This document shows, piece after piece, positions 48,001 through 59,425 of a stretch of 64,000 nucleotides of DNA. The position numbers and the translations under genes are program-made. Within the stretch, counting starts at the first letter, position 1; every line of letters starts with the position of its first letter. Source of the DNA: Delphinapterus leucas (taxonomy: Eukaryota; Chordata; Mammalia; Artiodactyla; Monodontidae); contig NW_022098057.1 in the NCBI RefSeq assembly GCF_002288925.2, positions 65,252,094-65,316,093 of the forward strand, written 5' to 3'. A model generated the notes under the pieces. It did not search any database. It was not told the DNA's origin and saw only the letters and a program-made list of their open reading frames with translations.

Positions 48001-49234
48001 TCACACATAAGAATTCAGTCACCTCTTCTGTCTATTCGTCAGCAACTAGCCAGCCACCTCTTAGCAGGTAGATCTCTCAGGAGAGAGTTGACATTTGCCC
48101 ACTGAATCTCAGCTGCCAGGGACTCATATTACACTTTCCAAATGGTCCCTTTTAGATTTGTGTGAATGAGGATGTAGGGGGAGGATGGGAATCTCAGATT
48201 AGCTTTGTCCATATAAATCCTCTCCTAAAAATCTTCCTCAGTCTCCACACATTTTGACCTTTATACCTTCGTTATATATGTGAGGTTAATTATTTCTTTT
48301 GAAAATCATTATCTTGGTCTGGTACCTCAGTGTGAAATGCCGTATGTATATTTTAAATGTAATAGAGAGGAATGGAAAATTTCATATACCGGGTAGGGTC
48401 TGGGTGTGGGTGCATGGGAGGGACAGAATATTTTCAAGCAGTCGCCATTGGTGCCCTTCAAATTGCACCACATGGATCAGTAGTTATTCTAACTGCACAT
48501 AAATTAGGTCTTGTTTACGAGACTTTTTTCTGTTAAAGATATATGCACAAATCAAATTTCATAAAAAATAATATCTTTTCAATAGGCTAACCAGACTTGA
48601 TATAAAAGAATATGCCTATTATCTTTTATTTATAAGGAAATTTTAATTGTGAAGAAAATTATTACCTGCTAAAATTAATTTTAAAGAAAAAGAATTTTAT
48701 AGGCTAAGTTTCTTCAAAGTGGAACCTTTCTTTAACCTTCCTCCATGCTGCAGAATCTGAAACTCTTTGAATTATGAGCCTTGAAAGTGCTAATTGAAGA
48801 CAGCAATGATAGAAAGTATTTACTTTAATCAATAAAAAATAAATCCATTGTACTCTTATTTTATAGTGTTAAAAATAAACATGTCTGAAAGACACAGATT
48901 ACAGTTGATGGTGAAAGAGAAAACAGTAATCAGAGTGGTGGGAATCAGTGTGGTCTAGATTTCGTATGTATGGGCAATAGAAAAAATTAGACTGTAACTC
49001 AAACTCTGTAAAGCTCACTGTTGGCTGAAGTTTGACATATTGAGTATAATTAAACTATGAAAACCTGGCTTAGGAAACAAAAGGAGTGGGAATTAGACTT
49101 AAGAAACTGTAGGAATGACAGACGATACAATTTTAATGAGGTCAGTATTGTTCTAATACTCTACCTCCCAAAGCATTGTAGAGACAGAAAAATTACTAGA
49201 GAACAGTGGTTCTGTTTAAAAGCTGGAAAATAGG
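45086..49234. other. Longest repeat-poor stretch of the window
   Basis: About 4.1 kb in which I name no interspersed repeat. GC content is a little higher at 45430-45600 and 46480-46740. Open frames are short (81 codons at most, 47289-47534), with no domain and no clear splice pairs. Regulatory or conserved non-coding DNA is possible but cannot be shown from one sequence. Confidence 0.5.
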
Positions 49235-49433
49235 GGGCTTCCCTGGTGGCGCAGTGGTTGAGAGTCCGCCTGCCAATGCAGGGGATGCGGGTTCGTGCCC
49301 CAGTCCGGGAAGATCTCACATGCTGCGGAGCAGCTGGGCCCGTGAACCATGGCCGCTGGGCCCACAGGCTCCGCAACGGGAGAGGCTACAACGGTGAGAG
49401 GCCCGCGTACTGAAGAAAAAAAAAAAAAAAAAA
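49235..49433 (+). mobile_element. CHR SINE (younger cetacean type), sense
   Basis: Head GGGCTTCCCTGGTGGCGCAG, body GGTTCGTGCCCCAGTCCGGG, tail GAGGCCCGCGTACTGAAG and poly-A. Likely short duplication GAAAATA on both sides. It is the only complete SINE in the same direction as the exon. The tRNA-like head has the A/B-box layout of the pol III promoter. Confidence 0.94.
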
Positions 49434-49974
49434 GAAAATAATTTATTTGTTCTGGGTGTATAATGCTGTATCATTGCACATTAGACTCTGGTAGTGGTTT
49501 TGAATGTCATAAAAAAAGCTTTTGCCATAAGAACTCAAGGTATAATTGACAACACAAAATATTGCATTCTTCCACTTTCTTACAGCCACTCTTACTTAAC
49601 ATCACAGTTGTTTTTTTCACGGATAGGCACTGTCATGAAGCTGGTGTTGGGTCAGGCATCACAAAATCAAAAGGATGTCTAGAATGAGCCATATCTCCTT
49701 CTGAAATATGCTAGCAACCTCTGACAGTGACTCAATAAAGGGATTTTGGAAATTGAAATGTCAGTAAAGACATAATACACAGTTTAATCATTAACTGAAA
49801 TTAGAGGATTTGTGAACTTTGGCCTAGATACCTATATTTTGTCTACATTGACTGTCCTGAAGATTATACTATTTTCAAGGGGTCCATGTCCTGTGTAACA
49901 AGATCTACAGTCTTTTAGATGAAAATAGGCAAATCTTTTTCAGATAGATCTCTATTATGTTTCATATGTTAATC
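49434..49974. other. Unique intronic sequence
   Basis: Nothing recognised. Confidence 0.5.
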
Positions 49975-50110
49975 CATTCATCAGTTCAATCATTTTTTTA
50001 TTCATTCACATCAATAAACACTGAGCATCTATTATGGCCAAGCACTGGAAATATAGCAGTGAATAAAATGGTTTATGCTCTTTACCCTCAGTGATCTAAC
50101 AGACAATTAT
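49975..50110 (+). repeat. L2 fragment
   Basis: TTTTTTATTCATTCACATCA, ATTATGGCCAAGCACTGGAA and ATAGCAGTGAATAAAATGG follow the L2 3' order. Confidence 0.7.
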
Positions 50111-50345
50111 TTTTATTGCTAATAATAAATATAATTTATTAAATGTCAGTTATAAGGCAGTTATGGCACTACATGTTTTATGTACATTATCTCATTTAAT
50201 TCTCACAACAACCCCTAAAGCAAGTATTGTCATCCTTACTCTATACATGAGGAGACTGAAGCTTAGCTTACATAGCTGGTATTTGGTCACCTTGTTAATA
50301 AGTCTTGGAACTAAGATTTGAAGAATATCTATCTGATTCCACTAT
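50111..50345 (+). repeat. MIR SINE
   Basis: ATTATCTCATTTAATTCTCA, CAACAACCCCTAAAGCAAGT, GAGGAGACTGAAGCTTAGCT and GGAACTAAGATTTGAAGAA. Confidence 0.85.
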
Positions 50346-51594
50346 TATACCAACTTTTAAAAGCAGTTTAACACAAATGCTATTTTTAAATCAATGCAAT
50401 TGATTTAAATGCAATGCAATTGATAAAAAGTCCTGAACAAGCGGAGAAAATAGGTTGTTTCAAAAGCACAGAAATTATTTCAATCTGTTTATACATCAGC
50501 AGCACCACTAACTGATTTAGTCAATTTTGATTGTGAGATTAGACAGATTTCTTATTTCATTTTTTAAACCATTAATTCGCAAAGCTTTGTATTTATTTAA
50601 ACAGAAACAAAACACATGCACATACACACACAACCTGTGAGACTGACAGGTTTTCTGTTATTTTGCTATGTCAAATAAAAATGTTATGCTACCATTAAAT
50701 AACCAAGCCATCACTTTATAAAAGAAATGACAAAAAATTTAACATAAAAGATGGAAATATGGTTAAATACCTTGATTATTTGTATTTTGTATTTTCACTG
50801 CATGAACCTGAGACATGCATTTAGGTACCTTTAATGTATACAGTATCCTTGGATTCTACTCTGAACCTAAGTAAAACCTTCAATTTTGAACATACTCCTT
50901 TTATTTAATAGTAACCGTAGTGTGACTTATAGGAATAGTCACTGACCTAGGAGCTGGCAAGATCTGAAACCCATTCGAGCAGGGGTCACAGCAAATTTAG
51001 GTGAATGCTGAATCACTGAAATTAATAAACTATTTTTTCAATTTCTTTTTATTAAGAACAGTGTCAGTTCCAGAGTTTGCTGGGCTTGAGTGGAGGACAA
51101 TAAACGCTAGCAGCGAGAGGAAAAGTGGGAGGCGGGGACTGAGACAAGTTATCACAAAACAGCGTGAAGTGACAACAGTGAGTGAGAGGGCCAGTGATTT
51201 TCGAAAACAAAGTATCAGGTTACTCCTGACTCTTCCAGTCACTTTCAAAGTTACCTGTTGGTTACTGGAGTGGACCTTTGCTTCTGCGCCTGCACATATG
51301 TATGACTGATTTTCCATGGCAACATCGTTAAAGGAGAAGGCCATGGTTTATATCCATCTCTGAGATTTAAAGGAGGTGAGGAACATCACCAGTAAAACAA
51401 TTTGGGTGTTATTGCGGTGCAAACCCACAGATGTTTCTGTCGTGCTTGGGGTATATCTGTTGAAATCATGGGATCTGGCATAGGCATCTCTGGTCTGAGA
51501 ACACATGCGCCAGGCTGCAGTGTCATGTTCTCAGTGCTTGACTAGACACTTACTGGACTATATATCAACAGAGAACTCTAGCACCTCTTGTTCC
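50346..51594. other. Unique intronic sequence with overlapping opposite open frames
   Basis: No repeat named. At 51001-51309 (+, 102 codons) and 51030-51344 (-, 104 codons) two open frames overlap on opposite strands in a locally GC-richer block. Neither has a recognisable domain, and I treat both as unproven. Confidence 0.45.
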
Positions 51595-51990
51595 AAGAGC
51601 TGGGAGGGACTCTGGAGATCATTTAGTCTCATGGCCTTTTTTTTTTAATTAATTAATTTATTTTTGCTGTGTTGCGTCTTCGTTTCTGTGCAAGGGCTTT
51701 CTCTAGTTGTGGCAAGTGGGGGCCACTCTTCATCGCGGTGTGCAGGCCTCTATCGCGGCCTCTCTTGTTGCAGAGCACAGGCTCCAGACGCACAGGCTCA
51801 GTAGTTGTGGCTCACGGGCCTAGTTGCTCCGCGGCATGTGGGTTCCTCCCAGACCAGGGCTCAGACCCGTGTCCCCTGCGTTAGCAGGCAGATTCTCAAC
51901 CACTGCGCCACCAGGGAAGCCCCTCATGGCCTTCTTTTACAGATGTGAAGAATAAGGACAAGAGAGGGGGTTCCACTGAGTTAAGGTCAC
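51595..51990 (+). repeat. Old conserved-type repeat, split by a SINE
   Basis: GAGCTGGGAGGGACTCTGGA, GATCATTTAGTCTCATGGCC and, after the SINE, TTTTACAGATGTGAAGAATA and GGTCACACAGGTTGCTT resemble a widespread old mammalian SINE-like repeat. A related piece lies at about 60001-60110. Family name not certain. Confidence 0.45.
51639..51922 (-). mobile_element. CHR SINE (older type)
   Basis: Antisense, with a T-rich tail and TAATTAATTAATTTATTTTT, GCTGTGTTGCGTCTTCGTTT, one GTAGTTGTGG unit and the head GCGCCACCAGGGAAGCCC. Exact 11-bp duplication CTCATGGCCTT (51628-51638 and 51923-51933). Confidence 0.95.
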
Positions 51991-52654
51991 ACAGGTTGCT
52001 TATTTCAAAACTCCCATTTTCTGATCCACATATTAGTTTCATCCTCACACCAAGTTTATGTTGTACCTTCTTGTAAGGAGTAATGGTAATAGTCTTTGAA
52101 CAAAAACACTGATTGAATAAAATATTTGACAACTAACAGGATGATTGTTAATTACTTTAAAAAAAAGATAAAACTATTTATTAATAAAACTATTGATTAT
52201 TATTTACTATAATAAAAATGTGGTTAACCATTTTTCCATCTATGTATTTCATCCACAGCCATTAACTGAGTGCCAAACACTGAGTAGATACTAAGATTAC
52301 AGACTTGGCAATTTAAAAGATGAGTCAGAGTGTAAATAAAAGATGACAAGAAGTTTCACAGGTACTATAATTAAAATATGTGGAGAAATTAGTGGAAGAA
52401 GAGATGAGAGGGGTTTTTATTTTTATGTGTTATTTTTTTTTATTGTGCAGTTTAGATTGAGGAGAGTCAGAAAAGATGACTGAGGTGCTTGGACTGAATT
52501 TGAGTTATGAATTAAGAAATTTCCTGTTGAAAGAGAACTGATTAGGGCATTCCAAGATAATGGTTTAGTGTTTTGAAAAGCATAGGGAAATCAGCTGGCT
52601 GGTGTAGTTGAGGAAATGCAAGTGTTAGTAACAATGGTGCCATTCTTGATAAGT
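51991..52654. other. Unique intronic sequence
   Basis: Nothing recognised. Confidence 0.5.
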
Positions 52655-52890
52655 ACAGTAATAACTGCTGACATGTCTTGAGCCCTTACTGTTTGCTGTA
52701 ACTTGTACATCCTTCATCTCTTTATTTCTTACAGTAACCCTATGACATAATTGCTATATTATCTTCCTTTTATTGGTAAGGAATCTAAAACTTTGAGAGA
52801 TTAATTGTCCAAGGACACAAAGCCATCAAGCCACAGATTCAAACAATTTTAACTGACTCCACAAACTTCTATGCTACTCTGCTCATTATT
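52655..52890 (+). repeat. MIR SINE
   Basis: CAGTAATAACTGCTGACATG, GTAACCCTATGACATAATTG and CCAAGGACACAAAGCCATCA. Confidence 0.8.
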
Positions 52891-52939
52891 TTTAAGATAT
52901 AAACTTATATAAAACATTAATTTGGGTTTAAGTTACTGC

Positions 52940-53125
52940 TCATTCAAGTATGGTAGATAAAGTATGAGACTAGACTCAGTTCAGTTTGATCCTACCACTT
53001 ACTATGTTTCCCCCTGGAGTAAGTATTTAAACTTACTGAGCTTCAGTGTCTTCATGCGCAAATGTGTGAAGAGTTATGGCGAATGGCATTTGAGGAGATA
53101 CCTGTAAAATACTTAGCTGTGGCAG
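52940..53125 (+). repeat. MIR SINE (partial)
   Basis: TTTGATCCTACCACTTACTA, CTTACTGAGCTTCAGTGTCT and CCTGTAAAATACTTAGCTGT. Confidence 0.65.
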
Positions 53126-54144
53126 ACATTGGACAAAGTTGGTTCCCACTCACTGACTTCCGGTTCCACCCCAGCAGGCAGCTACTTGGGGTGGCATTGT
53201 ACTTTCCCAAAAGATATGAAAGTTCAAGACACTTGAAATCTTCAACCTATTTCCCTTGTTAGCTAAATCATTCTGTTCTTATAAACTGATTTTTAAAAAC
53301 CTTATTTCAAATCTCAGAGTTAATTTTTTGTTTATCTTAATTTCACTTTCATAGCGCAAACCTTGATTCAGAAAGATTTTCTAGGATACCATGTTAAGAA
53401 GTTTTCCTGACATGCCACTCAGTACAGTGGCAGTCTAGAAGATAATTCATTTTTCATTTATGTTCGTCTATTTGTATGTCTTTCATGCCCGAAAAATGTG
53501 GACTAGAATCTGTGCCTCTGCTGTGTGTTAAACATAAAATATTTTTAAAGCTATTTCTGTAGAGAGGAACTAATTTAAGGGCATCATAATTCATATTTAC
53601 CATGAAATAAAGATTTCCCATTTAAAGGGAACTGTGTCACTTTAAAAGGTTGAATAAAATGGCACACATTTAAAAAACAAAAACAAAAAGAAAACATAAC
53701 AAAATAACAACAAAAACATTTTTTTCTTGCTTTTTAAACTCCATACAGAGCTCCTCTCTGCCCTGGTAACATTTTGTTTTGACTGTGAATTAGATAAATT
53801 TTCATTTGCTTTAAACCTCATGCCTTAGTATTTGAGACTTCCTAGTTTTTGTAAGGTCAGCATCATGGCCTTCCTAGTTCAAAAGTCTTCTTTTATTTGT
53901 ACCAACGCAGATTTATATTATGGATGTATGTTTCCAACACATTTTTAACAGCTGTTTATGCAAGATATTGTACAATAAAAGTAACAGATTATTCTATAAT
54001 TTTTAAAAGAGAACATGGCCCTTTCATAGAATGTGAGTTAGAAATATGGGAACAATTTGGGGCAAATCTTCATTTTGTGGGTGTGAAAAATAAGGTCTAG
54101 AAATGTTATGAGATTTGCCAAAGATTTGCCAAAGATTATCCAAT
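53126..54144. other. Unique intronic sequence
   Basis: Nothing recognised beyond an A-rich patch near 53670-53720. Confidence 0.45.
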
Positions 54145-54374
54145 CTTTCTTTCCTCTATTTACTCAACAAATAACTTCTGAGCTCCTACTGTGTGCCAAG
54201 CACTGTGCTGGACGCTATGAGGGATAAATTACATGTGCAAAGTTTCTCTCCCTCAAGGACTGTAAAGTCTAGTGAGAGAGATTGTTCTCTCTTCTTCACC
54301 CGCCAACATCTGTCAGTGTCATCCTACCCAGATTACTCATTCAGAGTCCTTAAGTCTATCATCTTCATCCTGAC
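54145..54374 (+). repeat. L2 sequence, left part (split by LTR)
   Basis: TACTCAACAAATAACTTCTG and CTCCTACTGTGTGCCAAGCA are L2 3'-type. The following TCTATCATCTTCATCCTGAC joins across the LTR to TGCCATTGCATGAATTTTC at 55018. Confidence 0.6.
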
Positions 54375-55013
54375 TGATGCTGAAAACTCAGCCTCTGTGC
54401 ACCAGTGCTGAATCTGATCTTGGAGACAAGAGTTTTGGGTGGAGTAGAAAAGAAGAGCTTTATTGCTTGGCCAGGCAAAGGGGGCCACAGTGGGCTTGTG
54501 CCTCTCAAAACCGTGTGTCCCAACCCAGAGGGATTTGGTGAGGAGGTTTATAGCAATGGTCCAAGGGCAGAGTTGCTGCTAAGGATCAGGGTGTGTGCAG
54601 GGCCTGCACTCCTTTAATCTGGCCTCACATGGTCTCCTAAGGAGCTTCTCTGGTTCCTTTAATCTGGCCTCAGGTGGTCTCCTGATGAGTTTCTCTAGGT
54701 TATCAAACTGTGACCTTCTCTGCGGAACATCTTCCCTTTGGTAGGGGTTTTAGTTCTGCAGAAGAGCTGAAAGATGTTATATGTATCCCTTGAGAGGGAA
54801 CCAGGGCCCTGCCCCAAGGCTGCACTATTGTTTCTTGACTGCTCCTCCCTTGTCTCTGCATCACATCCCTTCCCTGATTAGCAACTGTTTGAATCTGCCC
54901 TTGGGAAATCAGGGCAGCTCACGGAGGCTGGAATCTATTCCCTAGAAACAAGAAACAGGGGACACAGAAAAGCTTCTGTGCCCAGGAGCCCCACAGGGTC
55001 CTGCTTGGTTTCA
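54375..55013 (-). mobile_element. ERV1-type solo LTR, uninterrupted copy
   Basis: Same LTR as at 25974-29457. On the minus strand it starts TGAAACCAAGCAGGACCCTG and ends TTTTCAGCATCA. Exact 4-bp duplication TGAC (54371-54374 and 55014-55017). On the minus strand TATAAA lies near 54547-54552, and AATAAA near 54459-54464 is the poly-A signal about 85 bp before the LTR end. There is no internal viral sequence, so it formed by LTR-LTR recombination. A minus-strand promoter and poly-A site inside a plus-strand gene would act antisense. Confidence 0.9.
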
Positions 55014-55190
55014 TGACTGCCATTGCATGAATTTTCACACTTTTCATCTCTCCTGTGGGCTGTTGCTGGAACTGTCTAACTCTTTGGCATGTCTCTGTTC
55101 TTAATCTCCTCGAATACATTGTGCAGACTCCAGCCAGACTGATGTGTTTGAAATAAAGATCTGTCACTCACCTGTTGTGAGTTCCCAAGT
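55014..55190 (+). repeat. L2 ORF2-end-like sequence, right part
   Basis: CATCTCTCCTGTGGGCTGTT and the following text resemble the end of L2 ORF2. Diverged. Confidence 0.45.
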
Positions 55191-55487
55191 TGTGATTGTA
55201 TAGCCTAAAAAATAAAAGATCCATTAAGGTATCTCATTAATGTTTGATGAGTAAATATGGGGGTAGATCCTGTGGGGCCTTGAACACTATGATCAAGCAA
55301 TGGGAATAGAGTGAAGATTTTCAGAACAAAAAAGGGACAGAATTAGATCTCGATTTTCTTTACTAAACATCTTGAGGGTTGGGATTTTGTTTTTTTCTTG
55401 CTCATTATTTTATTCTCAAATAAAAGGTGACTTATGTAAAAATAGGAACTCATTGTACATTTGAATAAACAAAGATATGTTTTAGAA
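55191..55487. other. Unique intronic sequence
   Basis: Nothing recognised. The last 8 bases (55480-55487) are the left target copy of the next element. Confidence 0.5.
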
Positions 55488-55689
55488 CAGTGCTGTTTAA
55501 TCCATCTTTCTGAGATAAGTATTCTGTATCTGTGCTGTACAGTATAGTAGCCACTAGACACGTGGCCATTGCTCACTTTAAATTAAGAAACTGAGGAATT
55601 GAATTTTTAATGCTATTTAATTTTAATTAATTTACATTTAAATTTGAATAGCCACATATGACCAGTAGCTATCATATTGGACAGCCCAG
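55488..55689. mobile_element. Small non-autonomous hAT element
   Basis: Ends CAGTGCTGTTTAATCC and TTGGACAGCCCAG form degenerate inverted repeats. 8-bp duplication TTTTAGAA (55480-55487) and TATTAGAA (55690-55697), 7 of 8 matching. Contains the GCCACATATGACCAGTAGCT segment typical of a common mammalian hAT family; exact family not certain. Confidence 0.8.
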
Positions 55690-55697
55690 TATTAGAA

Positions 55698-58600
55698 AGT
55701 TATCCAGCAGGGTCCCAGCAGGAAACAGATGGAACACTCAAATTCAGATAACTCAAGAAGAGTTTATTTATAAAGTGACTTTTTCCAAACGTGTGGGCAG
55801 CTTTAGGGAACCACATGAAAGAGTGCCGTTAACTGTGATAGTTATATGGGAGCAATGGTGAGGCAGAATTCATGGGAAGACTCATAGTTGAGATTATAAG
55901 TCTAGATCACATTGGGACAGTTTTTATAATATTCAATAATAGTTTTAATGAGATTTCATTGAATGAAGTCTATACTCAGAACTGTTCTTTTCAATATAGC
56001 CTTTCCTGGCAGTTTATTTACTGATGAAGAATGTGAGTGCTTTCCCTATACAGTGCTGATCTGTACCGTGTTTTCTGAGTTCTTTTGCCCCCGCCCTTTA
56101 CTGTAAGTGGTACCTTTTCCATTAGCAGGGCTATGCTGACCTAATGATGGCTTCTGTTAAGGCTTCCTTTGAGGAGCATCTTCTCTTCTGAGCAAATGTA
56201 GGCAGGCTCTGACTGTTATCTGTGGCTATGTTTTAATATCCTGCCCTTTTTGTCCCCTACCTCAGCACACAGAATTCACCTTCAGTCCTAGCTCATTGCT
56301 TGATGATTTGTTAAGGCTTTGAAAACAGAAGTAATGAGGGCTTTTAAGCAGGATGGGGCTATTTCTCCTTGCTTTATTTATTTTTATGCCATGCGAAAGT
56401 AATAAAAAGGCATAAAATGGCTTGACTGAGCCAAATACATCTGGATAAATAGAGCAAGGACCCAGTAAAACTCTGGGGGTGAAAAAAAAAAAGAAAGGTG
56501 GGGAAGGGAAGCGGAGAGGCAGGGAAGAGAGAAGGGAAAACTATACTTCTTGAAATGATAGTGACTTTCTTGTATTACCTGGAGAACAAAATGTCTTTGA
56601 CCCAATGAAACCTTTTAAACTAGGGTGAAGCTCTGTGTAGAAATTAGGAAATCATCTTTATAGTCCTTATTTAATCTCTTCATGCTGTCACCCCCTGTCA
56701 TCCTTTATTAAAGTTTTCTGTGCCATTGCTGTTAGCTCTGCGAAGGTTGACATCTTTTAGTTGTTTGATGAATCACATCACAGAAACTATTGAGTTTTTA
56801 CGACCAACGCAACAGAAGTCTTTCATATTATTCCTGATGCTTTGTGTGTGTTGGGGGTGGGAAGTGTCTTTTTGTCTGTCCTACTCCTGCCTCCTTTGAA
56901 CTGTCTCTGCTTTTGTGAAGTGGAAAGAGAAAACCAAGAGCTACCAGTGCCTTAAACTGGAGAATAAGGGATAGATTCTTTAGGTAAAATGAGAACTTGT
57001 CGTACAGCCCATTGTGTATCGGTGGCAATCCGAGTAATTGCTACCATTGTTTTATTACCATGACATTCAGAATTTTATTTCTCTTTCCTATTCCTCCCTT
57101 CCTCTTCTCCCTGCTTCCTTCACTAGACACAGTCTCCATCATGCACACATTGCACACTCACTCTCAAAAAGAAAATGTGGTAAAGGACTTAATAGCCCTC
57201 TACTGTGTTTCCCCTTAGGAGGTATCTGGAGATGCATGGGGTCAATTTTTGTCTTTCATAGTGCCTGGGCGTTGTTATTGGAATTTAGTAGACAGGGGTC
57301 CATGGATGCCACACATCTTGCCGTGTACAGAATGGGCTCAGATGATGGTGACTTTCCAATCATAAGTATCATTAATGCTACTGCTGAGAAAAACTAGGTC
57401 TAACTGAAGTTTAGGTGGGTACCAGCAACCTCAGCTAATAGATGATTTAGCTGTGCCTTGAGCAGATGCTAAAATCTCTTCCAGAATCTAGTAGGTTCTT
57501 AGTAAAACTATGTTGTGTTTTGAATCAAGTTGTTCACTTATAAACTAGTCAACACTATTTAATAAGTTCTATACATGTTACTTTCAGGAATAAAAAAAAT
57601 TAAGATATACTTGCCAACATCAAGATTTTAACAATATCATAAAGGTGATGAGCATGTACGAAACTAAATGAGCATTTTAGGAAATTTTCAAAACGCTATT
57701 GGAAAAGGAGAGGTGAGGGTTTACTTTTGAGCAGAGTTGTTGGGGATAACTCTGCATGGAAACCATTGAGAAACAGGTAGGATTTTAATAGGGAGTTATT
57801 TTGGGAGACACTTGCTGTAGTCAAAGGTACATTATATGTAAGAACTTGGGAGAAGAGATAGAAATGTATAGAAATATTGTTACTGTAAAGGACAGTACTT
57901 GAGAAGAGGTGGCAGAAGATAGGACTAAAAACATAGATTAGGATAGAGAATAGATGGTCTTGAATTTCTTATAAAGGAGTCTTTCCACTTGAAGGTATGG
58001 ATTTATGTGTGAGTTTAGCCATTGGGAGTAGTGTATGGCATGCTGCCTAATGGTCTATACTTTGTTTCAATGTCCCTCTTCACAGAGTCCATGCTATAAA
58101 CTCCCTCAGGTATCAGCTGCTTAAAACTTGCCTTCCTGATTTTCAGGTTCTCCTCTAAAGAGCTCTTTCAGTTTATTATTTTAAATGGTAGCAATATTCC
58201 TGGAGGTGAATCGCATAATGATTTTTTTCAATCTCTTTTATATAAGGTATCACTGAAAAAGTATGATTAGATTCAATTCAGTTGTCTCCCACAAAAGTAA
58301 TATGTAGAAAATACCAACCAAGGTGACTCTCAGTGTGATTAATAGCCTAAAGATTTAGGTTAAGGATATAACAGAGAGAACTGTTCTGCTTAAAGGTGTT
58401 GCACAAATTATCTCAAAGAGCCAAAAACAGCGTCCAGTTTTTACTTGAAACAATTTGTTCTTGGAATATTGTCAGCTAAAATTGTGGTCAACTTTTGCAA
58501 ATTGTATGAATTTGCACTGCATATTTTATTTAGTGTTAGCAAAGCTCCAATATGGCTCTGCATAACTTACACAATACACCATGAAAATGACTTCAGAAAC

Positions 58601-58957
58601 TCCCACAGAAGTTGACAAATTGGGCATCTAATGCTTTTAAGCTAATTGCATGCTTAGTGGTTGAAGAGTCGACTTGTAAAGAGTGAAGATCAGGGTTTCT
58701 TGGAGATAATGCTCTGCCTACTGCCATACTGAATGCAGCCCAGCACTATATCATAAATATTACAAAAGCTTAAAGAAGAAAATAATGTGAACTTTAATCA
58801 GCATTTGACTTACTCTTAAGTGAAGTACTCATGAATCATATGCAATATCATAGCAGTTTTGAGACCTATTCTTGAATTTTCAAGCTGTTATTTTCAGGAA
58901 ATTTAGAAAGCAAATTGCTAAGCGATAAAGAGTAATTTGATACCATTGCTTATGCCA
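55698..58957. other. Unique intron leading to the exon
   Basis: No gene and no named repeat. A purine-rich tract lies at 56477-56540. Several 60-119-codon open frames (for example 57038-57397 +) lack domains and acceptable splice context. Confidence 0.5.
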
Positions 58958-58978
58958 CTTTTTTTTTCTCCCTTGCAG
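58958..58978 (+). promoter_or_regulatory. CTNNA3: Splice acceptor of the CTNNA3 exon
   Basis: Seventeen consecutive pyrimidines (58958-58974) followed by GCAG. No AG occurs between the tract and the exon. Confidence 0.88.
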
Positions 58979-59059
58979 ACTGGAAAAAAGGAAAGGAGTA
59001 ATACCTTGAATATTGCAATAGAAAACATGTGCAAGAAGACAAGAGACCTTCGCAGACAG
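58979..59059 (+). CDS. CTNNA3: Internal exon of alpha-T-catenin (CTNNA3)
   Basis: An 81-bp exon of 27 codons, read in phase 0. A pyrimidine tract at 58958-58974 and CAG at 58976-58978 form the acceptor, and GTGAGT at 59060-59065 the donor. The translation runs TGKKERSNTLNIAIENMC then KKTRDLRRQ. The NIAI....KKTRDLRRQ pattern is typical of alpha-catenins; KKERSNT and MCKKT point to CTNNA3, since CTNNA1 and CTNNA2 have KEKGDP and MTKKT here. Alpha-T-catenin links cadherin-beta-catenin complexes to actin at junctions, notably in heart and testis. This segment belongs to the central modulatory (M) region, which also holds the vinculin-binding site. From family gene structure it is probably exon 8; that number is from memory. 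Neither neighbouring exon is in the window, as expected for a gene with introns of tens to hundreds of kilobases. The reading frame is intact, and I see no sign of retrocopy because both splice sites and intronic flanks are present. Confidence 0.87.
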
Positions 59060-59065
59060 GTGAGT
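59060..59065 (+). promoter_or_regulatory. CTNNA3: Splice donor of the CTNNA3 exon
   Basis: CAG|GTGAGT, a near-consensus U1-type donor. Confidence 0.88.
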
Positions 59066-59204
59066 GAGGAGAGAAACGTGGAGACAAACACCAAGCAAAA
59101 GGAACCTTTTTTTCTCCTTTTTAAATTAATTTAGAACACAAAACAAGAACAATAAATATATACTTTCCACATTTACGTACCTCAGCTGTTTTTGTGGCAA
59201 ACGT

Positions 59205-59425
59205 AAGATAGAAGAAAGGGACTTAATATTAGGCAGAGTTACATTCAAATGCTGGCCCTGCCATCATCATCTGTGTGACCTCAGGAACAGATTGCACCTT
59301 TCTGAGCCTCTCTGAACCTGTAACATGGAATTAATAATACACGATAGGGCTGAAATGCCTCTGAGTGCCTAGTACATAGTAAATTTTTAGAGAATGTTGG
59401 TAAATTGATTCTATTACATTAAAAA
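59205..59425 (+). repeat. MIR SINE
   Basis: TTCAAATGCTGGCCCTGCCA, CATCTGTGTGACCTCAGGAA, CTTTCTGAGCCTCTCTGAAC and GTGCCTAGTACATAGTAAAT. Confidence 0.88.

Larger units (their letters stand above)
1..58978 (+). other. CTNNA3: Upstream CTNNA3 intron (partial)
   Basis: All sequence left of the exon is inferred to be a single intron running off the left edge. No other exon-like block with alpha-catenin coding sequence was found. Open frames in it are short, or belong to L1, SINE or hAT repeats. If the exon is exon 8, this is intron 7, the intron that hosts LRRTM3 on the opposite strand in other mammals. No leucine-rich-repeat coding sequence is seen here. Confidence 0.75.

Noticed and set aside
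49235..49310. A tRNA gene
   Set aside because: The tRNA-like head belongs to a CHR SINE and lacks a foldable tRNA cloverleaf end and terminator.
1..58978. LRRTM3, the gene nested in a CTNNA3 intron
   Set aside because: No leucine-rich-repeat coding sequence is present on either strand; it must lie outside the window if the locus is conserved.
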